Shown here: one piece after another, positions 37,419-46,954 of the stretch
Layout of the letters: every line of letters begins with the position of its first letter
Position numbering within the stretch: the first letter of the stretch is position 1
Assembly: GCF_009740285.1 (NCBI RefSeq)
Contig: NZ_CP046566.1
Span: 2,104,501 to 2,168,500 of the forward strand
Direction of reading: 5' to 3'
Length of the DNA: 64,000 nt
DNA from: Phnomibacter ginsenosidimutans
GTDB lineage: Bacteria > Bacteroidota > Bacteroidia > Chitinophagales > Chitinophagaceae
Translations under genes and position numbers: made by a program
Notes under the pieces: generated by a model
What the model was told of the DNA's origin: nothing
The model's input: the letters and a program-made list of their open reading frames with translations, nothing else
Database searches by the model: none

Positions 37419-39257
37419 ATGTGCGGAATCGTTGGCTACATAGGTGAACGTCAGGCCTATCCGGTAGTAGTAAAAGGTTTGAAAAGATTAGAATACAGAG
37501 GTTATGATAGTGCAGGTGTAGCACTCATAGACCAGCAACAACTGAGCATTCATAAGAAAAAAGGTAAAGTAGCAGACATGGAAGAATCCATTGTTGGCGC
37601 TACGTTGGGCGGCCATATTGGTATCGGCCATACCCGTTGGGCCACACATGGCGAACCCAGCGACCGCAATGCCCATCCCCACCGTTCGGCTTCAGGAAAA
37701 CTGGCCATGATACACAACGGTATCATTGAAAACTATGTTGCAATTAAAGAAGAACTGATGCACAAGGGGTATCAGTTCCTCAGCGATACCGATACAGAAG
37801 TGCTGCTCAATTTCATTGAAGACATTCGCATCAATAATGATTGTCCGCTTGAAGAAGCCTTACGCATTGCCCTGAAACGCATTGTGGGTGCCTACTGTAT
37901 TTTATTGATTGACGAAGATGACCCCGATACCATTTTGGCTGCCCGCAAAGGTTCTCCGCTGGTTATTGGGATTGGTAAAAATGAACACTTCCTTGCCAGC
38001 GATGCATCACCCATTATTGAATACACCAAAGAAGTGGTGTATGTAAATGACTACCAGGTAGCCATTGTAAAAAAAGATGAGTTGGTGCTGAAAAACCTCG
38101 GCAATGAAAAAGTAACACCCTTTATTACCAAGCTCGATATGGAACTGGCAGCCATTGAAAAAGGCGGCTACGACCATTTCATGCTCAAAGAAATTCATGA
38201 GCAACCCACCACTATTTTCGATTGCCTGCGTGGCCGACTATTGCCCGAAACAGGCATGATAAAAATGGGAGGCATCGAAGCCAATATCGAAGCCCTCATC
38301 AATGCACCTCGCATCATTATTGTAGCCTGTGGTACCAGCTGGCATGCAGGTTTGGTAGCCGAATACCTGATTGAAGAAACCTGTCGCATACCCGTAGAAG
38401 TAGAATATGCTTCAGAATTCAGATACCGCAATCCCATCATTCAAAAAGGCGATGTGATAATCGCCATCAGCCAGAGTGGCGAAACAGCCGATACCCTGGT
38501 GGCATTGGAAAATGCCAAAGAGCAAGGTGCTTTCATTTTCGGTATTGTCAATAGTGTGGGTAGTAGCATTGCCCGCCTGAGCCATGCCGGAGCTTACACG
38601 CACAGCGGCCCAGAAATTGGCGTTGCCAGCACTAAAGCATTTACCGGACAGTTGGCCGTTATCACCATGATGGCTTTGAAAATGGCCAAAGCCAAAGGCA
38701 GCATCAGCGATGAGAAATACATGAACCTGCTGCACGAACTGCAGGCCATTCCTGAAAAAGTAGCTGCTATACTGAAAAATACTACTGGTATTGAAGCCAT
38801 TGCAGACAAATACAAAGACGCTACTGATTTTCTGTTCCTTGGCCGAGGCTACAATTTCCCGGTGGCGCTGGAAGGTGCATTGAAGCTGAAGGAAATCAGC
38901 TACATACACGCCGAAGGCTACCCGGCTGCAGAAATGAAACATGGCCCGATTGCACTGGTAGATGAAAACCTGCCGGTGGTGTTTGTGACTACCCGGGATC
39001 GTTTCTATGAGAAAATTGTGTCCAACGTACAGGAAATCAAAGCCCGCAAAGGCAAGGTGATTTGCATCGCTTCCGAAGGCGACACAGTAATTCCGGAGAT
39101 GGCCGACGACACCATTTTTGTACCCGATGCCGACGAATTGGTGGGCCCGTTGCTGAGTGTGGTGCCGCTACAACTGCTTAGTTATTATGTGGGACTGAAA
39201 AAAGGATATGATGTAGATAAACCCCGAAATCTGGCCAAAAGCGTAACGGTCGAGTAA
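37419..39257 (+). CDS. glmS: Glutamine-fructose-6-phosphate aminotransferase (isomerizing)
   Basis: A 612-residue enzyme that makes glucosamine-6-phosphate from fructose-6-phosphate and glutamine, feeding peptidoglycan and LPS. The N-terminal glutaminase starts with Cys2 (MCGIVGYIG) and has RLEYRGYDSAG near 24 and GIGHTRWATHG near 72. Two SIS domains follow, with ACGTSWHAG near 305, ISQSGETADTL near 352, and AEGYPAAEMKHGPIAL near 490. The C-terminus ends in DKPRNLAKSVTVE, the conserved tail. Single-gene unit; the divergent flippase gene begins 112 bases away. No glmS ribozyme is visible upstream. Confidence 0.98.
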   Translation: MCGIVGYIGERQAYPVVVKGLKRLEYRGYDSAGVALIDQQQLSIHKKKGKVADMEESIVGATLGGHIGIGHTRWATHGEPSDRNAHPHRSASGKLAMIHNGIIENYVAIKEELMHKGYQFLSDTDTEVLLNFIEDIRINNDCPLEEALRIALKRIVGAYCILLIDEDDPDTILAARKGSPLVIGIGKNEHFLASDASPIIEYTKEVVYVNDYQVAIVKKDELVLKNLGNEKVTPFITKLDMELAAIEKGGYDHFMLKEIHEQPTTIFDCLRGRLLPETGMIKMGGIEANIEALINAPRIIIVACGTSWHAGLVAEYLIEETCRIPVEVEYASEFRYRNPIIQKGDVIIAISQSGETADTLVALENAKEQGAFIFGIVNSVGSSIARLSHAGAYTHSGPEIGVASTKAFTGQLAVITMMALKMAKAKGSISDEKYMNLLHELQAIPEKVAAILKNTTGIEAIADKYKDATDFLFLGRGYNFPVALEGALKLKEISYIHAEGYPAAEMKHGPIALVDENLPVVFVTTRDRFYEKIVSNVQEIKARKGKVICIASEGDTVIPEMADDTIFVPDADELVGPLLSVVPLQLLSYYVGLKKGYDVDKPRNLAKSVTVE

Positions 39258-39429
39258 TTTCCGTAGGCTTTTCCACGCTTTTATGCCCCCTGTGGGAAAC
39301 ATTTGACAATGCCATCCTTACAGGTATGATGTGCGTTTTGGTACATTCGCAGGGCTATATTTTATGTGTAGCACAATATTTGAAGTAGAACACCGTTCGT
39401 TATTTAGCTAAAATGTATCCCAGATACTT

Positions 39430-41007
39430 ATGAAACTTACCCAATTATTCTTCATCGCGGCTGTAATAGCAATTGCTCCGGCTTGTAAAAACGGCGGACC
39501 ATTCAAAAAGAAGTTCGATAAATCGAACGCTACCGGCTGGAATTACAATGACAAAAACAGTGGCGGCTTCAACGTAGCCAAAGCCAAAGACATTAAGGCT
39601 GGACCTGGTTTGGTGTTTGTTCAGGGCGGTACTTTTGTAATGGGTGCTGCTGAGGAAGACGTAATGGCCGACTGGAACAACGTGCCGAAACGTGTCACCG
39701 TGAATTCGTTCTTCATCGACAAAACTGAAGTAGCCAACATTCACTACCGTGAATACCTGTTTTGGTTGAACCGCATTTTCGATCCGGCCGGCGACCCCGC
39801 CAATCAGCCGATTGTTGATGCTGCTTACCCCGATACCTTGGTTTGGCGTAGCGAACTGGCTTATAACGAACCGTATGTAGAATATTATTTCCGTCACCCA
39901 AGCTTCAACTACTACCCTGTGGTGGGTGTAAGTTGGAAGCAGGCTCACGACTATTGCTTGTGGCGTACCGACCGGGTGAATGAGCTGGCGTTGATTAACG
40001 GTGGCTACATCAACAAAAACGAAATGAAGAACATGCAGGGTAAAGGTGCTGATGCCTTTAACACCAAAGCATATTTGCTTGGCCTAACAACCCCTCCTCC
40101 GGGTACTGCTGCCAAAAGCAAAAAGAATCCGCTGACAGACCCCAATGGTCGTCCTCGTACACAGGTTACATTCGAAGATGGTATCATGAGCCCAGACTAC
40201 CGCCTGCCTACAGAAGCAGAATGGGAATATGCAGCTCTCGCCTACATTGCTCAAAACCCACAGCCCCGTCGTAAAGAAAAAGGCCAGCGTGGTGAAGAAC
40301 TGGTAGCCAATAAACAAGTATACTCTTGGTCTAATAATTACAATGGTCTTCGTGACAACCGTCGTGGTAGCTGGCAGGGCGAAATGCTTGCCAACTTCAA
40401 GCGTGGTTCTGGTGACCTGATGGGTGTGGCCGGTGGTTTGAACGACCGTTCTGCTTTGCCAGCACCTGTTGAAAGCTACTACCCCAATGGTTTCGGCATC
40501 TTCAACATGAGCGGTAACGTAAGTGAGTGGGTAGCCGATGTGTATCGTCCGATGACCTACGAAGTGGGCGACGACTTCAACTACTATCGTGGTAACGTGT
40601 TCAAGAAGCTGAAAGTGATTGACCCAACTTCAAACGATCCTTCTACCCGCTATGAAAAAGACTCTACGGGTAAAGTGAAATATGTAAACGAAGAAGATGC
40701 CGATTTGGCCAAGCGTCGCAACTACCAGAAAAACTATGCTATCAACTACCTCGATGGTGATAGCCTGAGCGGCGCCAGCTACGGTTATGGCATCACTACT
40801 TTGGTGAGCGACAAGAGCCGTGTAATTAAAGGTGGCAGCTGGTTGGATATGCCTTACTGGCTTGGTCCCGGCACCCGCCGCTTCCTGGAAGAAGATCAGT
40901 CTACCAGTACCATCGGTTTCCGTTGCGCCATGACTTACTTTGGTGCGCCAGAAGGCAACAGAACACGAGCCGGTAACTACTGGCAAACAAAACGTCAGCG
41001 TCGATAA
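39430..41007 (+). CDS. gldJ: Gliding motility / type IX secretion lipoprotein GldJ
   Basis: A 525-residue lipoprotein with a signal ending APAC and a mature Cys near residue 19. The rest is a formylglycine-generating-enzyme-like (SUMF1) fold: GPGLVFVQGGTFVMG near 58, FFIDKTEVANIHYREYLFWL near 95, VVGVSWKQAHDYCLWR near 160, YRLPTEAEWEYAA near 257, and the C-terminal WLDMPYWLGPGTRRFL, IGFRCAM. The sequence pattern is that of GldJ, which with GldK/GldN forms the outer ring under the T9SS. Followed by a terminator and then murF, the arrangement seen in other Bacteroidota. Together with PorV this indicates a T9SS. Confidence 0.9.
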   Translation: MKLTQLFFIAAVIAIAPACKNGGPFKKKFDKSNATGWNYNDKNSGGFNVAKAKDIKAGPGLVFVQGGTFVMGAAEEDVMADWNNVPKRVTVNSFFIDKTEVANIHYREYLFWLNRIFDPAGDPANQPIVDAAYPDTLVWRSELAYNEPYVEYYFRHPSFNYYPVVGVSWKQAHDYCLWRTDRVNELALINGGYINKNEMKNMQGKGADAFNTKAYLLGLTTPPPGTAAKSKKNPLTDPNGRPRTQVTFEDGIMSPDYRLPTEAEWEYAALAYIAQNPQPRRKEKGQRGEELVANKQVYSWSNNYNGLRDNRRGSWQGEMLANFKRGSGDLMGVAGGLNDRSALPAPVESYYPNGFGIFNMSGNVSEWVADVYRPMTYEVGDDFNYYRGNVFKKLKVIDPTSNDPSTRYEKDSTGKVKYVNEEDADLAKRRNYQKNYAINYLDGDSLSGASYGYGITTLVSDKSRVIKGGSWLDMPYWLGPGTRRFLEEDQSTSTIGFRCAMTYFGAPEGNRTRAGNYWQTKRQRR

Positions 41008-41030
41008 GTACTCCCAACATATGAACAGAG

Positions 41031-41057
41031 CCCGCCAATTGGCGGGTTTTGTTTTTT
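41031..41057 (+). terminator. Intrinsic terminator after gldJ
   Basis: A perfect 8-bp self-complementary arm pair CCCGCCAA / TTGGCGGG (41031-41046; loop forms from the central AATT) followed by TTTTGTTTTTTT. It lies 24 bases after the gldJ stop and 48 bases before murF. Confidence 0.85.
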
Positions 41058-41104
41058 TACAAGGTTTTCTTCGGCCATTTTTGCAACTCAATTGTTTTAC
41101 ATAC

Positions 41105-42385
41105 ATGACTAGCATCCCACAACTATACGAAGCGTATTTACAATGCAATGGCGTTACAACTGATACTCGAAATATCCTACCTGGTCAATTGTTTGTGGCC
41201 CTAAAGGGGCCCAACTTTAATGGCAATGCTTTTGCAGAAAAAGCATTGGCAGCCGGCGCAAAATATGCGCTAATTGATGAACCGGAATTTGCCGTAAATG
41301 CACAAACCCTTCTGGTGCCGAATGCCTTGGAAGCCTTGCAACAACTGGGATTGCACCATCGCCGGCAATTGAACATTCCGGTGCTGGCCATAACTGGTAG
41401 CAATGGTAAAACCACTACCAAAGAATTGGTACATGCAGTGCTGGCCACGCAGTACAAAACCTACACCACCAAAGGAAACCTGAACAATCATATTGGTGTG
41501 CCGCTTACCCTGCTCAGCATACTGCCAGATGCAGAGATGGCCGTCATTGAAATGGGCGCCAATCACCAAAAAGAAATTGCAGCTTATTGCAGTTATACCG
41601 AACCCACACATGGACTCATTACCAATTGTGGCAAGGCTCATCTCGAAGGATTTGGCGGCGTAGAAGGTGTACGCAAAGGCAAGGGCGAATTGTTTGATTG
41701 GTTACGCAGCAGCAATGGTGTCGCATTCATTTGCGATGACTTTGACTATTTCCATGGCATGAGCCAAGGGCTCCATGAAATTCACTGGTATGGAACGAAC
41801 AATGGCGAAGTGATAGGTAAGGTTTTAGCCAGTGAACCGTTCCTGCAAGTGTCTGTTGAAAGAGGGATGAACACTTCCATCATCAATTCACAACTGGTAG
41901 GTGCCTACAATGTGTACAACGTATTGGTGGCTGCTACAGTAGGTAAATATTTCGGCATCAGCGATGCAAACATTGTACATGCCATTGAAGGGTACACGCC
42001 TACCAACAGCCGTAGCCAGCTCATGCAAAAAAATGGCAACCACATTATTCTGGATGCCTACAATGCCAACCCCACCAGCATGGCAGCTGCCATTGATAAC
42101 TTTGCCAAACTGCAAGCCCCAAATAAAATATTGTTTTTGGGAGGTATGATGGAGTTGGGCGAAGAAAGCACGCAGGAACATGCACAACTGATTGCTTTGA
42201 TACAGCAGCATCAATGGAAGGACGTGATACTGGTGGGTGGCGACTTTGCCAATCTGCCTCACCCCTTTCGGTATTTCAATAACTCAGAAGAGGCGGCTAG
42301 TTGGTGGAATGCTCAGCAAAGTGCCGGCAATTATTTGTTGGTAAAAGGTAGCCGCAGCATGCAAATGGAAAAGATTGTAGCATAG
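41105..42385 (+). CDS. murF: UDP-N-acetylmuramoyl-tripeptide--D-alanyl-D-alanine ligase
   Basis: A 426-residue Mur ligase that adds D-Ala-D-Ala to UDP-MurNAc-tripeptide, the last cytoplasmic step of peptidoglycan precursor synthesis. Marks are GVTTDTRNILPGQLFVALKG near residue 14, the P-loop ITGSNGKTTTKEL near 96, NLNNHIGVPLTLL near 122, EMGANHQKEI near 147, and the C-terminal DAYNANPTSM and ILFLGGMMELG. ATG 41105 starts with MTSIPQLYEAYLQ; the in-frame extension to 40940 overlaps gldJ and the terminator. gldJ-murF adjacency is typical for the phylum. Confidence 0.96.
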   Translation: MTSIPQLYEAYLQCNGVTTDTRNILPGQLFVALKGPNFNGNAFAEKALAAGAKYALIDEPEFAVNAQTLLVPNALEALQQLGLHHRRQLNIPVLAITGSNGKTTTKELVHAVLATQYKTYTTKGNLNNHIGVPLTLLSILPDAEMAVIEMGANHQKEIAAYCSYTEPTHGLITNCGKAHLEGFGGVEGVRKGKGELFDWLRSSNGVAFICDDFDYFHGMSQGLHEIHWYGTNNGEVIGKVLASEPFLQVSVERGMNTSIINSQLVGAYNVYNVLVAATVGKYFGISDANIVHAIEGYTPTNSRSQLMQKNGNHIILDAYNANPTSMAAAIDNFAKLQAPNKILFLGGMMELGEESTQEHAQLIALIQQHQWKDVILVGGDFANLPHPFRYFNNSEEAASWWNAQQSAGNYLLVKGSRSMQMEKIVA

Positions 42386-42433
42386 TGTGCCCTGTCGGGT
42401 GATGATTATCACGCCTATCCCACCTCAGTTTGG

Positions 42434-42441
42434 TACTTTTG
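42434..42441 (+). promoter_or_regulatory. Bacteroidota -7 promoter box upstream of DUF983 gene
   Basis: TACTTTTG, exact TAnnTTTG match, 19 bases before the start codon at 42461 and followed by CCAG. No clear -33 TTG. Confidence 0.55.
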
Positions 42442-42460
42442 CCAGCATCTTATCAGGAGT

Positions 42461-42928
42461 ATGAGTAGCATTATGGAAAAACAACGCAAGCCCGGGTATT
42501 TAGGAAGTGTACTGCAATGCAAATGTGCCCGCTGCAGAGAAGGCAATATGTTTCAGCATGGTCTTCAGCCATTGCCTTCCGCTAAAAACATGGAAATGCC
42601 TACACAATGCGAAGTATGTGGCCAACCCATGGAAATTGAAGTAGGCTTTTACTATGGAACAGGTTATGTAAGCTATGCACTTACAGTGGCCATTAGTGTG
42701 GCTGTATTTGTAGCATATTGGGTACTCGTTGGTATCTCTATCAATGACAATAGTTTGTTTTATTACCTCGGTGTAAATGCATTGGTTCTAGTGTTATCTA
42801 TGCCGTATATCATGCGGTTAAGCCGATCCATCTGGCTATCGTTTTTTGTAAAATTTGACCCTGATTGGCGCAGTAAAGCACCCGACAAAGTAGAACGAAT
42901 TGTAGAAGGACAAATGGGCAACTGGTAA
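42461..42928 (+). CDS. DUF983 membrane protein with zinc-ribbon-like N-terminus
   Basis: A 155-residue protein. Residues about 19-58 hold four cysteines in two CxxC pairs (CKCARC-EGNMF and CEVCGQ), a likely zinc site; two hydrophobic segments follow (about 72-95 and 102-120). The [15 protein letters not shown] stretch is characteristic of DUF983. The function of the family is not known. Start could equally be ATG 42473 ([13 protein letters not shown]). It stands between murF and the malic enzyme with its own promoter box. Confidence 0.85.
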   Translation: MSSIMEKQRKPGYLGSVLQCKCARCREGNMFQHGLQPLPSAKNMEMPTQCEVCGQPMEIEVGFYYGTGYVSYALTVAISVAVFVAYWVLVGISINDNSLFYYLGVNALVLVLSMPYIMRLSRSIWLSFFVKFDPDWRSKAPDKVERIVEGQMGNW

Positions 42929-42984
42929 CAGTTGCTTTTTATTTTTTCAGATGTAGCATTGTTCACAATATTGGACAACAGGTG

Positions 42985-43014
42985 TTGGCACCTATACCAA
43001 GCTCCTTACATTTG
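42985..43014 (+). promoter_or_regulatory. Promoter for malic enzyme (TTG -33, TAnnTTTG -7)
   Basis: TTG at 42985-42987 and TACATTTG at 43007-43014, with a 19-base spacer, match the Bacteroidota housekeeping promoter well. The -7 box ends only six bases before the ATG at 43021, so the expected transcript start is at or very near the start codon. Confidence 0.6.
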
Positions 43015-43020
43015 CCTCCT

Positions 43021-45357
43021 ATGCTAAACGATTTGCGCAAAGAACAGGCCCTTGAATACCATGCCAAAGGAAGGCCTGGTAAAATTGAAGTTGTTCCCAC
43101 CAAAGAAGCCAAAACGCAACGCGACCTCAGCCTTGCTTACAGCCCTGGTGTGGCCGAGCCATGTAAAGAAATCAAGTCTGATGTCAGCAATGTGTACAAG
43201 TACACCGCCAAAGGAAATTTGGTCGGCGTTATCAGCAATGGTACGGCCGTGCTGGGCTTGGGCGATATTGGCCCCGAAGCCAGCAAACCCGTGATGGAAG
43301 GGAAAGGCGTACTCTTCAAAATCTTCGCTGATATCGATGTATTCGACATTGAGGTAAATGAAAAAGACCCCGATAAATTCTGCGACATCGTTAAATCATT
43401 GGAACCAACATTTGGTGGCATCAATCTCGAAGACATCAAAGCTCCCGAATGTTTTTACATAGAAAAAAGACTGCGGGAAGAAATGAAAATTCCGGTGATG
43501 CATGATGATCAGCATGGCACGGCCATCATCAGCAGTGCCGCCTTGCTGAACGCACTGGAAATACAACGCAAAAAAATTGAGAAGGTAAAGTTTGTGGTGA
43601 ATGGTGCGGGTGCCGCTGCCATTGCTTGTATCAAACTATACATTGCATTGGGTGCCCGTTTCGAAAATTTTGTGGTGTTCGACATCAATGGTGTACTGCA
43701 CAAAGGCCGTACCGATTTGGATACATTCAAACAACAGCTGGCAGTAGATGCATCCAAAGCACATTGGACCTTGAAAGATGCCATGAAAGATGCTGATATG
43801 TTTTTGGGATTGAGTGTGGGCAACGTGCTCAATGCCGACATGATAAAAAGCATGGCCAAAAATCCGGTGGTGTTTGCCTGTGCCAATCCCGATCCGGAAA
43901 TTATGTACGATGCAGCACACGATGCCCGAAAAGACATCATCGTAGCAACAGGCAGAAGTGATACCCCTAATCAGGTAAATAACGTGCTTGGATTTCCCTA
44001 CATCTTCCGTGGTGCATTGGATGTAAGGGCTACCACCATCAACGAAGAAATGAAACTGGCGGCCGTTCGTGCCCTGGCAGAGCTGGCCAAAACACCAGTA
44101 CCTGATATTGTGAACCTTGCCTACAATGAAAAATCCATTTCATTCGGGCCCAACTACATCATTCCAAAACCGTTAGACCCACGTTTGCTGGCGGCAGTAG
44201 CGCCTGCTGTAGCCAAAGCAGCCATGGACAGCGGTGTAGCACAGCAGCCCATTGCCAACTGGGACAACTACGAAATTGAACTCAACCGCAGGCTTGGTTT
44301 GGATAACCAACTCTTCCGGGTAATTAGTTCGAAAGCTCGTCGCGACCCACGCAATGTCATTTTTGCAGAAGCCGACAACATCAAAGTATTGAAGGCCGCA
44401 GAAATTTGTCTGGAAGAAGGCATTTGCTTCCCCATACTTATGGGTGAAGAAAAAAAGATCCGCAGGCTGGCAGAAGAAAACGGACTCACCCTCGATGGCA
44501 TGACCATCATCGACCCCAAAGAAGAACAATGCGAAGACAAACGTCAAGAATATGGCGAGCAGTTTTTTGGCATGCGTGGCCGCAAAGGTTTCAACCGCTA
44601 CGAAGCCATCAAAGCCATGAAAGACCGCATGCACTTTGGTTGCATGATGCTGCGCAATGGTGAAGCCGACGCATTGATCGCCGGCCCCAGCCGCGACTAT
44701 TCAGGTTTGATTCGTCCGGCACTGCAAATTATTGGTACAGAACCCGGCGTTAAAAAGATTGCCGGTATGTACATTTTGCTCACCAAAAAAGGACCGCTCT
44801 TTTTGGCCGATGCCACGGTGAATTTTCACCCGACTGCCGAAGAAATTGCCGACATCACTCAGATGGTGAGCAAAGAAGTCCGCAGCTTCAACATTCAGCC
44901 ACGCATTGCATTGCTCTCCTACTCCAACTTTGGCAGCAGCAATACACCCGAAGCCAAAATGATGGCCGAAGCCAGAAACATTTTGAAGGAACGGGATCCT
45001 AAAATGATTGTGGATGGTGAAATGCAAGGCATCCTCGCATTCAACAATGATATCTTGAAAGAAAACTATCCATTCAGCGAGTTGGTAGGTCAGGATGTAA
45101 ACACATTGATTTTCCCCAATTTGTCTGCGGGCAATATTGCCTACAACCTGCTCCGCGAAGCTGGCAATGCCGATGCCATTGGCCCCGTATTGCTGGGCAT
45201 GAAAAAACCAGTGCATGTATTGCAACTCGGCAGTACAGTACGCAGCATCGTAAACATGACGCTGATTGCAGTGATAGATGCCCAGATGAAATGCTATGCA
45301 CACGACACCGGCAAAGAACCTGCCAAAAAGAAATGGTGGCAACGTGGCAAGCAGTAA
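43021..45357 (+). CDS. maeB: NADP-dependent malic enzyme with C-terminal phosphotransacetylase-like domain
   Basis: A 778-residue enzyme that decarboxylates malate to pyruvate with NADP+. The malic-enzyme part (about 1-420) shows [18 protein letters not shown] near 33, [24 protein letters not shown] near 60, [16 protein letters not shown] near 160 and the nucleotide-binding [16 protein letters not shown] near 195. The C-terminal about 330 residues are a phosphotransacetylase-like domain ([56 protein letters not shown]), which in MaeB-type enzymes is regulatory and senses acetyl-CoA. ATG 43021 chosen over 42982. The gene ends 53 bases before mlaE. Confidence 0.95.
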   Translation: MLNDLRKEQALEYHAKGRPGKIEVVPTKEAKTQRDLSLAYSPGVAEPCKEIKSDVSNVYKYTAKGNLVGVISNGTAVLGLGDIGPEASKPVMEGKGVLFKIFADIDVFDIEVNEKDPDKFCDIVKSLEPTFGGINLEDIKAPECFYIEKRLREEMKIPVMHDDQHGTAIISSAALLNALEIQRKKIEKVKFVVNGAGAAAIACIKLYIALGARFENFVVFDINGVLHKGRTDLDTFKQQLAVDASKAHWTLKDAMKDADMFLGLSVGNVLNADMIKSMAKNPVVFACANPDPEIMYDAAHDARKDIIVATGRSDTPNQVNNVLGFPYIFRGALDVRATTINEEMKLAAVRALAELAKTPVPDIVNLAYNEKSISFGPNYIIPKPLDPRLLAAVAPAVAKAAMDSGVAQQPIANWDNYEIELNRRLGLDNQLFRVISSKARRDPRNVIFAEADNIKVLKAAEICLEEGICFPILMGEEKKIRRLAEENGLTLDGMTIIDPKEEQCEDKRQEYGEQFFGMRGRKGFNRYEAIKAMKDRMHFGCMMLRNGEADALIAGPSRDYSGLIRPALQIIGTEPGVKKIAGMYILLTKKGPLFLADATVNFHPTAEEIADITQMVSKEVRSFNIQPRIALLSYSNFGSSNTPEAKMMAEARNILKERDPKMIVDGEMQGILAFNNDILKENYPFSELVGQDVNTLIFPNLSAGNIAYNLLREAGNADAIGPVLLGMKKPVHVLQLGSTVRSIVNMTLIAVIDAQMKCYAHDTGKEPAKKKWWQRGKQ

Positions 45358-45410
45358 CATCATTCCTTTTTACGCAACACACACTCATTGCAACGCATTA
45401 ATTTCAACTC

Positions 45411-46154
45411 ATGCCGTTATTCGAACATTTAGGAAGCTACATCATCACCATGAAGGGCATGTTTGCCCGGCCGGAAAATGAAAAAATGTACTGGAAAGAA
45501 TTCATGCACCAGTGCGTGGAGATTGGCATTGGCTCATTGCCCATTGTCCTCATCATTTCGATGTTTTTGGGCATGGTAATGACCGTGCAAACAGCCTACC
45601 AACTGGTAGCCAACTTTATACCGCTCAGTACCATTGCGGTAGTAGTGCGGGATAGCATGTTGCTCGAATTGTCACCCACGGTTATTTGTGTAGTATTGGC
45701 TGGCGTAGTTGGCAGTAAAATTGCCTCCGAACTGGGCAACATGCGCATCAGCGAACAAATAGATGCACTGGAAATCATGGGCATCAACACTAAAACCTAT
45801 TTGATTTTACCCAAGGTGCTGGCATCACTCATTGTGGTACCCATGCTCATCACTTTATCCATTGTTATTTCGTTGTGGGGTGGCCGCTTTGTGGGCGAAG
45901 CAGCAGGCATTATCAACTCCACCATTTTTGATGAAGGCCTGCTCCGCGACTTCAATCCGTTCAACGTTACAGTGGCCATGGTAAAAGCGGTTACGTTTGC
46001 CTTGCTCATCAGCAGCATTTCGGCCTACTTTGGGTACAATGTAAAAGGCGGTGCTTTGGAAATTGGCCGCAGCTCTACCCTTGCCGTGGTGGTAAGCTGC
46101 ATCCTCATTTTGCTGGCCGATTATGTCATCACACTTATTCTGCTCAATCCATGA
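45411..46154 (+). CDS. mlaE: MlaE-family ABC transporter permease
   Basis: A 247-residue membrane protein of the MlaE family, permease for phospholipid trafficking between inner and outer membranes. It has five or six hydrophobic segments. Family signs are GIGSLPIVLIISMFLGMVMTVQTAYQL near 36, ELSPTVICVVLAGVVGSKIASELGNMRISEQIDALEIMGI near 84 and the final FGYNVKGGALEIGRSSTLAVV. Its start at 45411 is 53 bases after malic enzyme. It overlaps mlaF by four bases (ATGA), as usual for this pair. An MlaD substrate-binding partner is not adjacent. Confidence 0.93.
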   Translation: MPLFEHLGSYIITMKGMFARPENEKMYWKEFMHQCVEIGIGSLPIVLIISMFLGMVMTVQTAYQLVANFIPLSTIAVVVRDSMLLELSPTVICVVLAGVVGSKIASELGNMRISEQIDALEIMGINTKTYLILPKVLASLIVVPMLITLSIVISLWGGRFVGEAAGIINSTIFDEGLLRDFNPFNVTVAMVKAVTFALLISSISAYFGYNVKGGALEIGRSSTLAVVVSCILILLADYVITLILLNP

Positions 46155-46954
46155 TCAAGCTTCAAAATATCAAAAAATCTTTCGGCGACAGAACAGTGTT
46201 GTACGACATCAGTGCTGAGTTTTTGCCCGGCAAATGCAACCTCATTATTGGTAGCAGTGGCAGCGGTAAAACGGTGCTGATGAAATTGCTGGTGGGTTTG
46301 TTTACTCCCGACAGCGGACAGATTTTATACCACGGCGACGACATGGTGCAAATGAGCCGGGAAGAACGCAAAGAACTGCGCCAGCAAATTGGCATGCTGT
46401 TTCAGGGGTCAGCGTTGTTCGACAGCATGACCGTGGAGCAAAACGTGATGTTTCCCCTCGACATGTTTACCAAAGACAGCTATGCTACCAAACTGAAGCG
46501 GGTAAATGAAGTGCTCGACCGGGTAAACCTGAAAGACACCAACAAAAAATATCCGGCAGAAATAAGCGGCGGTATGAAAAAGCGGGTAGGCATTGCCCGT
46601 GCCATTGTGCTCAATCCACAATACCTGTTTTGCGATGAGCCCAACAGCGGCCTCGATCCGCAAACGAGCATGGTGATAGATAAACTCATCAAAGACCTGA
46701 CGGTTGAATTTAATACCACCACCATCATCAACACGCATGACATGAACAGTGTGATGGAAATTGGTGACAATATTTTGTACATGTACCAAGGCTACAAGCA
46801 ATGGACGGGCACCAAAGAAGACATCATTTTCAGCACCGATGAAAAACTCAACAGCTTCATTTTTGCCAGCGAGTTTTTACAGGATGCCAAAAACATGCGG
46901 ATGCTCGAAATGACGGGCAAATATCCAGGGCAAACACCACCCACAAATGCATGA
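46151..46954 (+). CDS. mlaF: MlaF-family ABC transporter ATP-binding protein
   Basis: A 267-residue ABC ATPase that powers MlaE. Walker A is GSSGSGKTVLMKLL near residue 35, the Q-loop is GMLFQGSALFDSMTV near 83, the signature is YPAEISGGMKKRVGIARAI near 138, Walker B is FCDEPNSGLDPQT near 163, and the H-loop is NTHDMNSV near 197. LFQGSALFDSMTV is distinctive of the MlaF group. It is translationally coupled to mlaE upstream and to the DUF4198 gene downstream (ATGA overlap at 46951). Confidence 0.95.
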   Translation: MIKLQNIKKSFGDRTVLYDISAEFLPGKCNLIIGSSGSGKTVLMKLLVGLFTPDSGQILYHGDDMVQMSREERKELRQQIGMLFQGSALFDSMTVEQNVMFPLDMFTKDSYATKLKRVNEVLDRVNLKDTNKKYPAEISGGMKKRVGIARAIVLNPQYLFCDEPNSGLDPQTSMVIDKLIKDLTVEFNTTTIINTHDMNSVMEIGDNILYMYQGYKQWTGTKEDIIFSTDEKLNSFIFASEFLQDAKNMRMLEMTGKYPGQTPPTNA

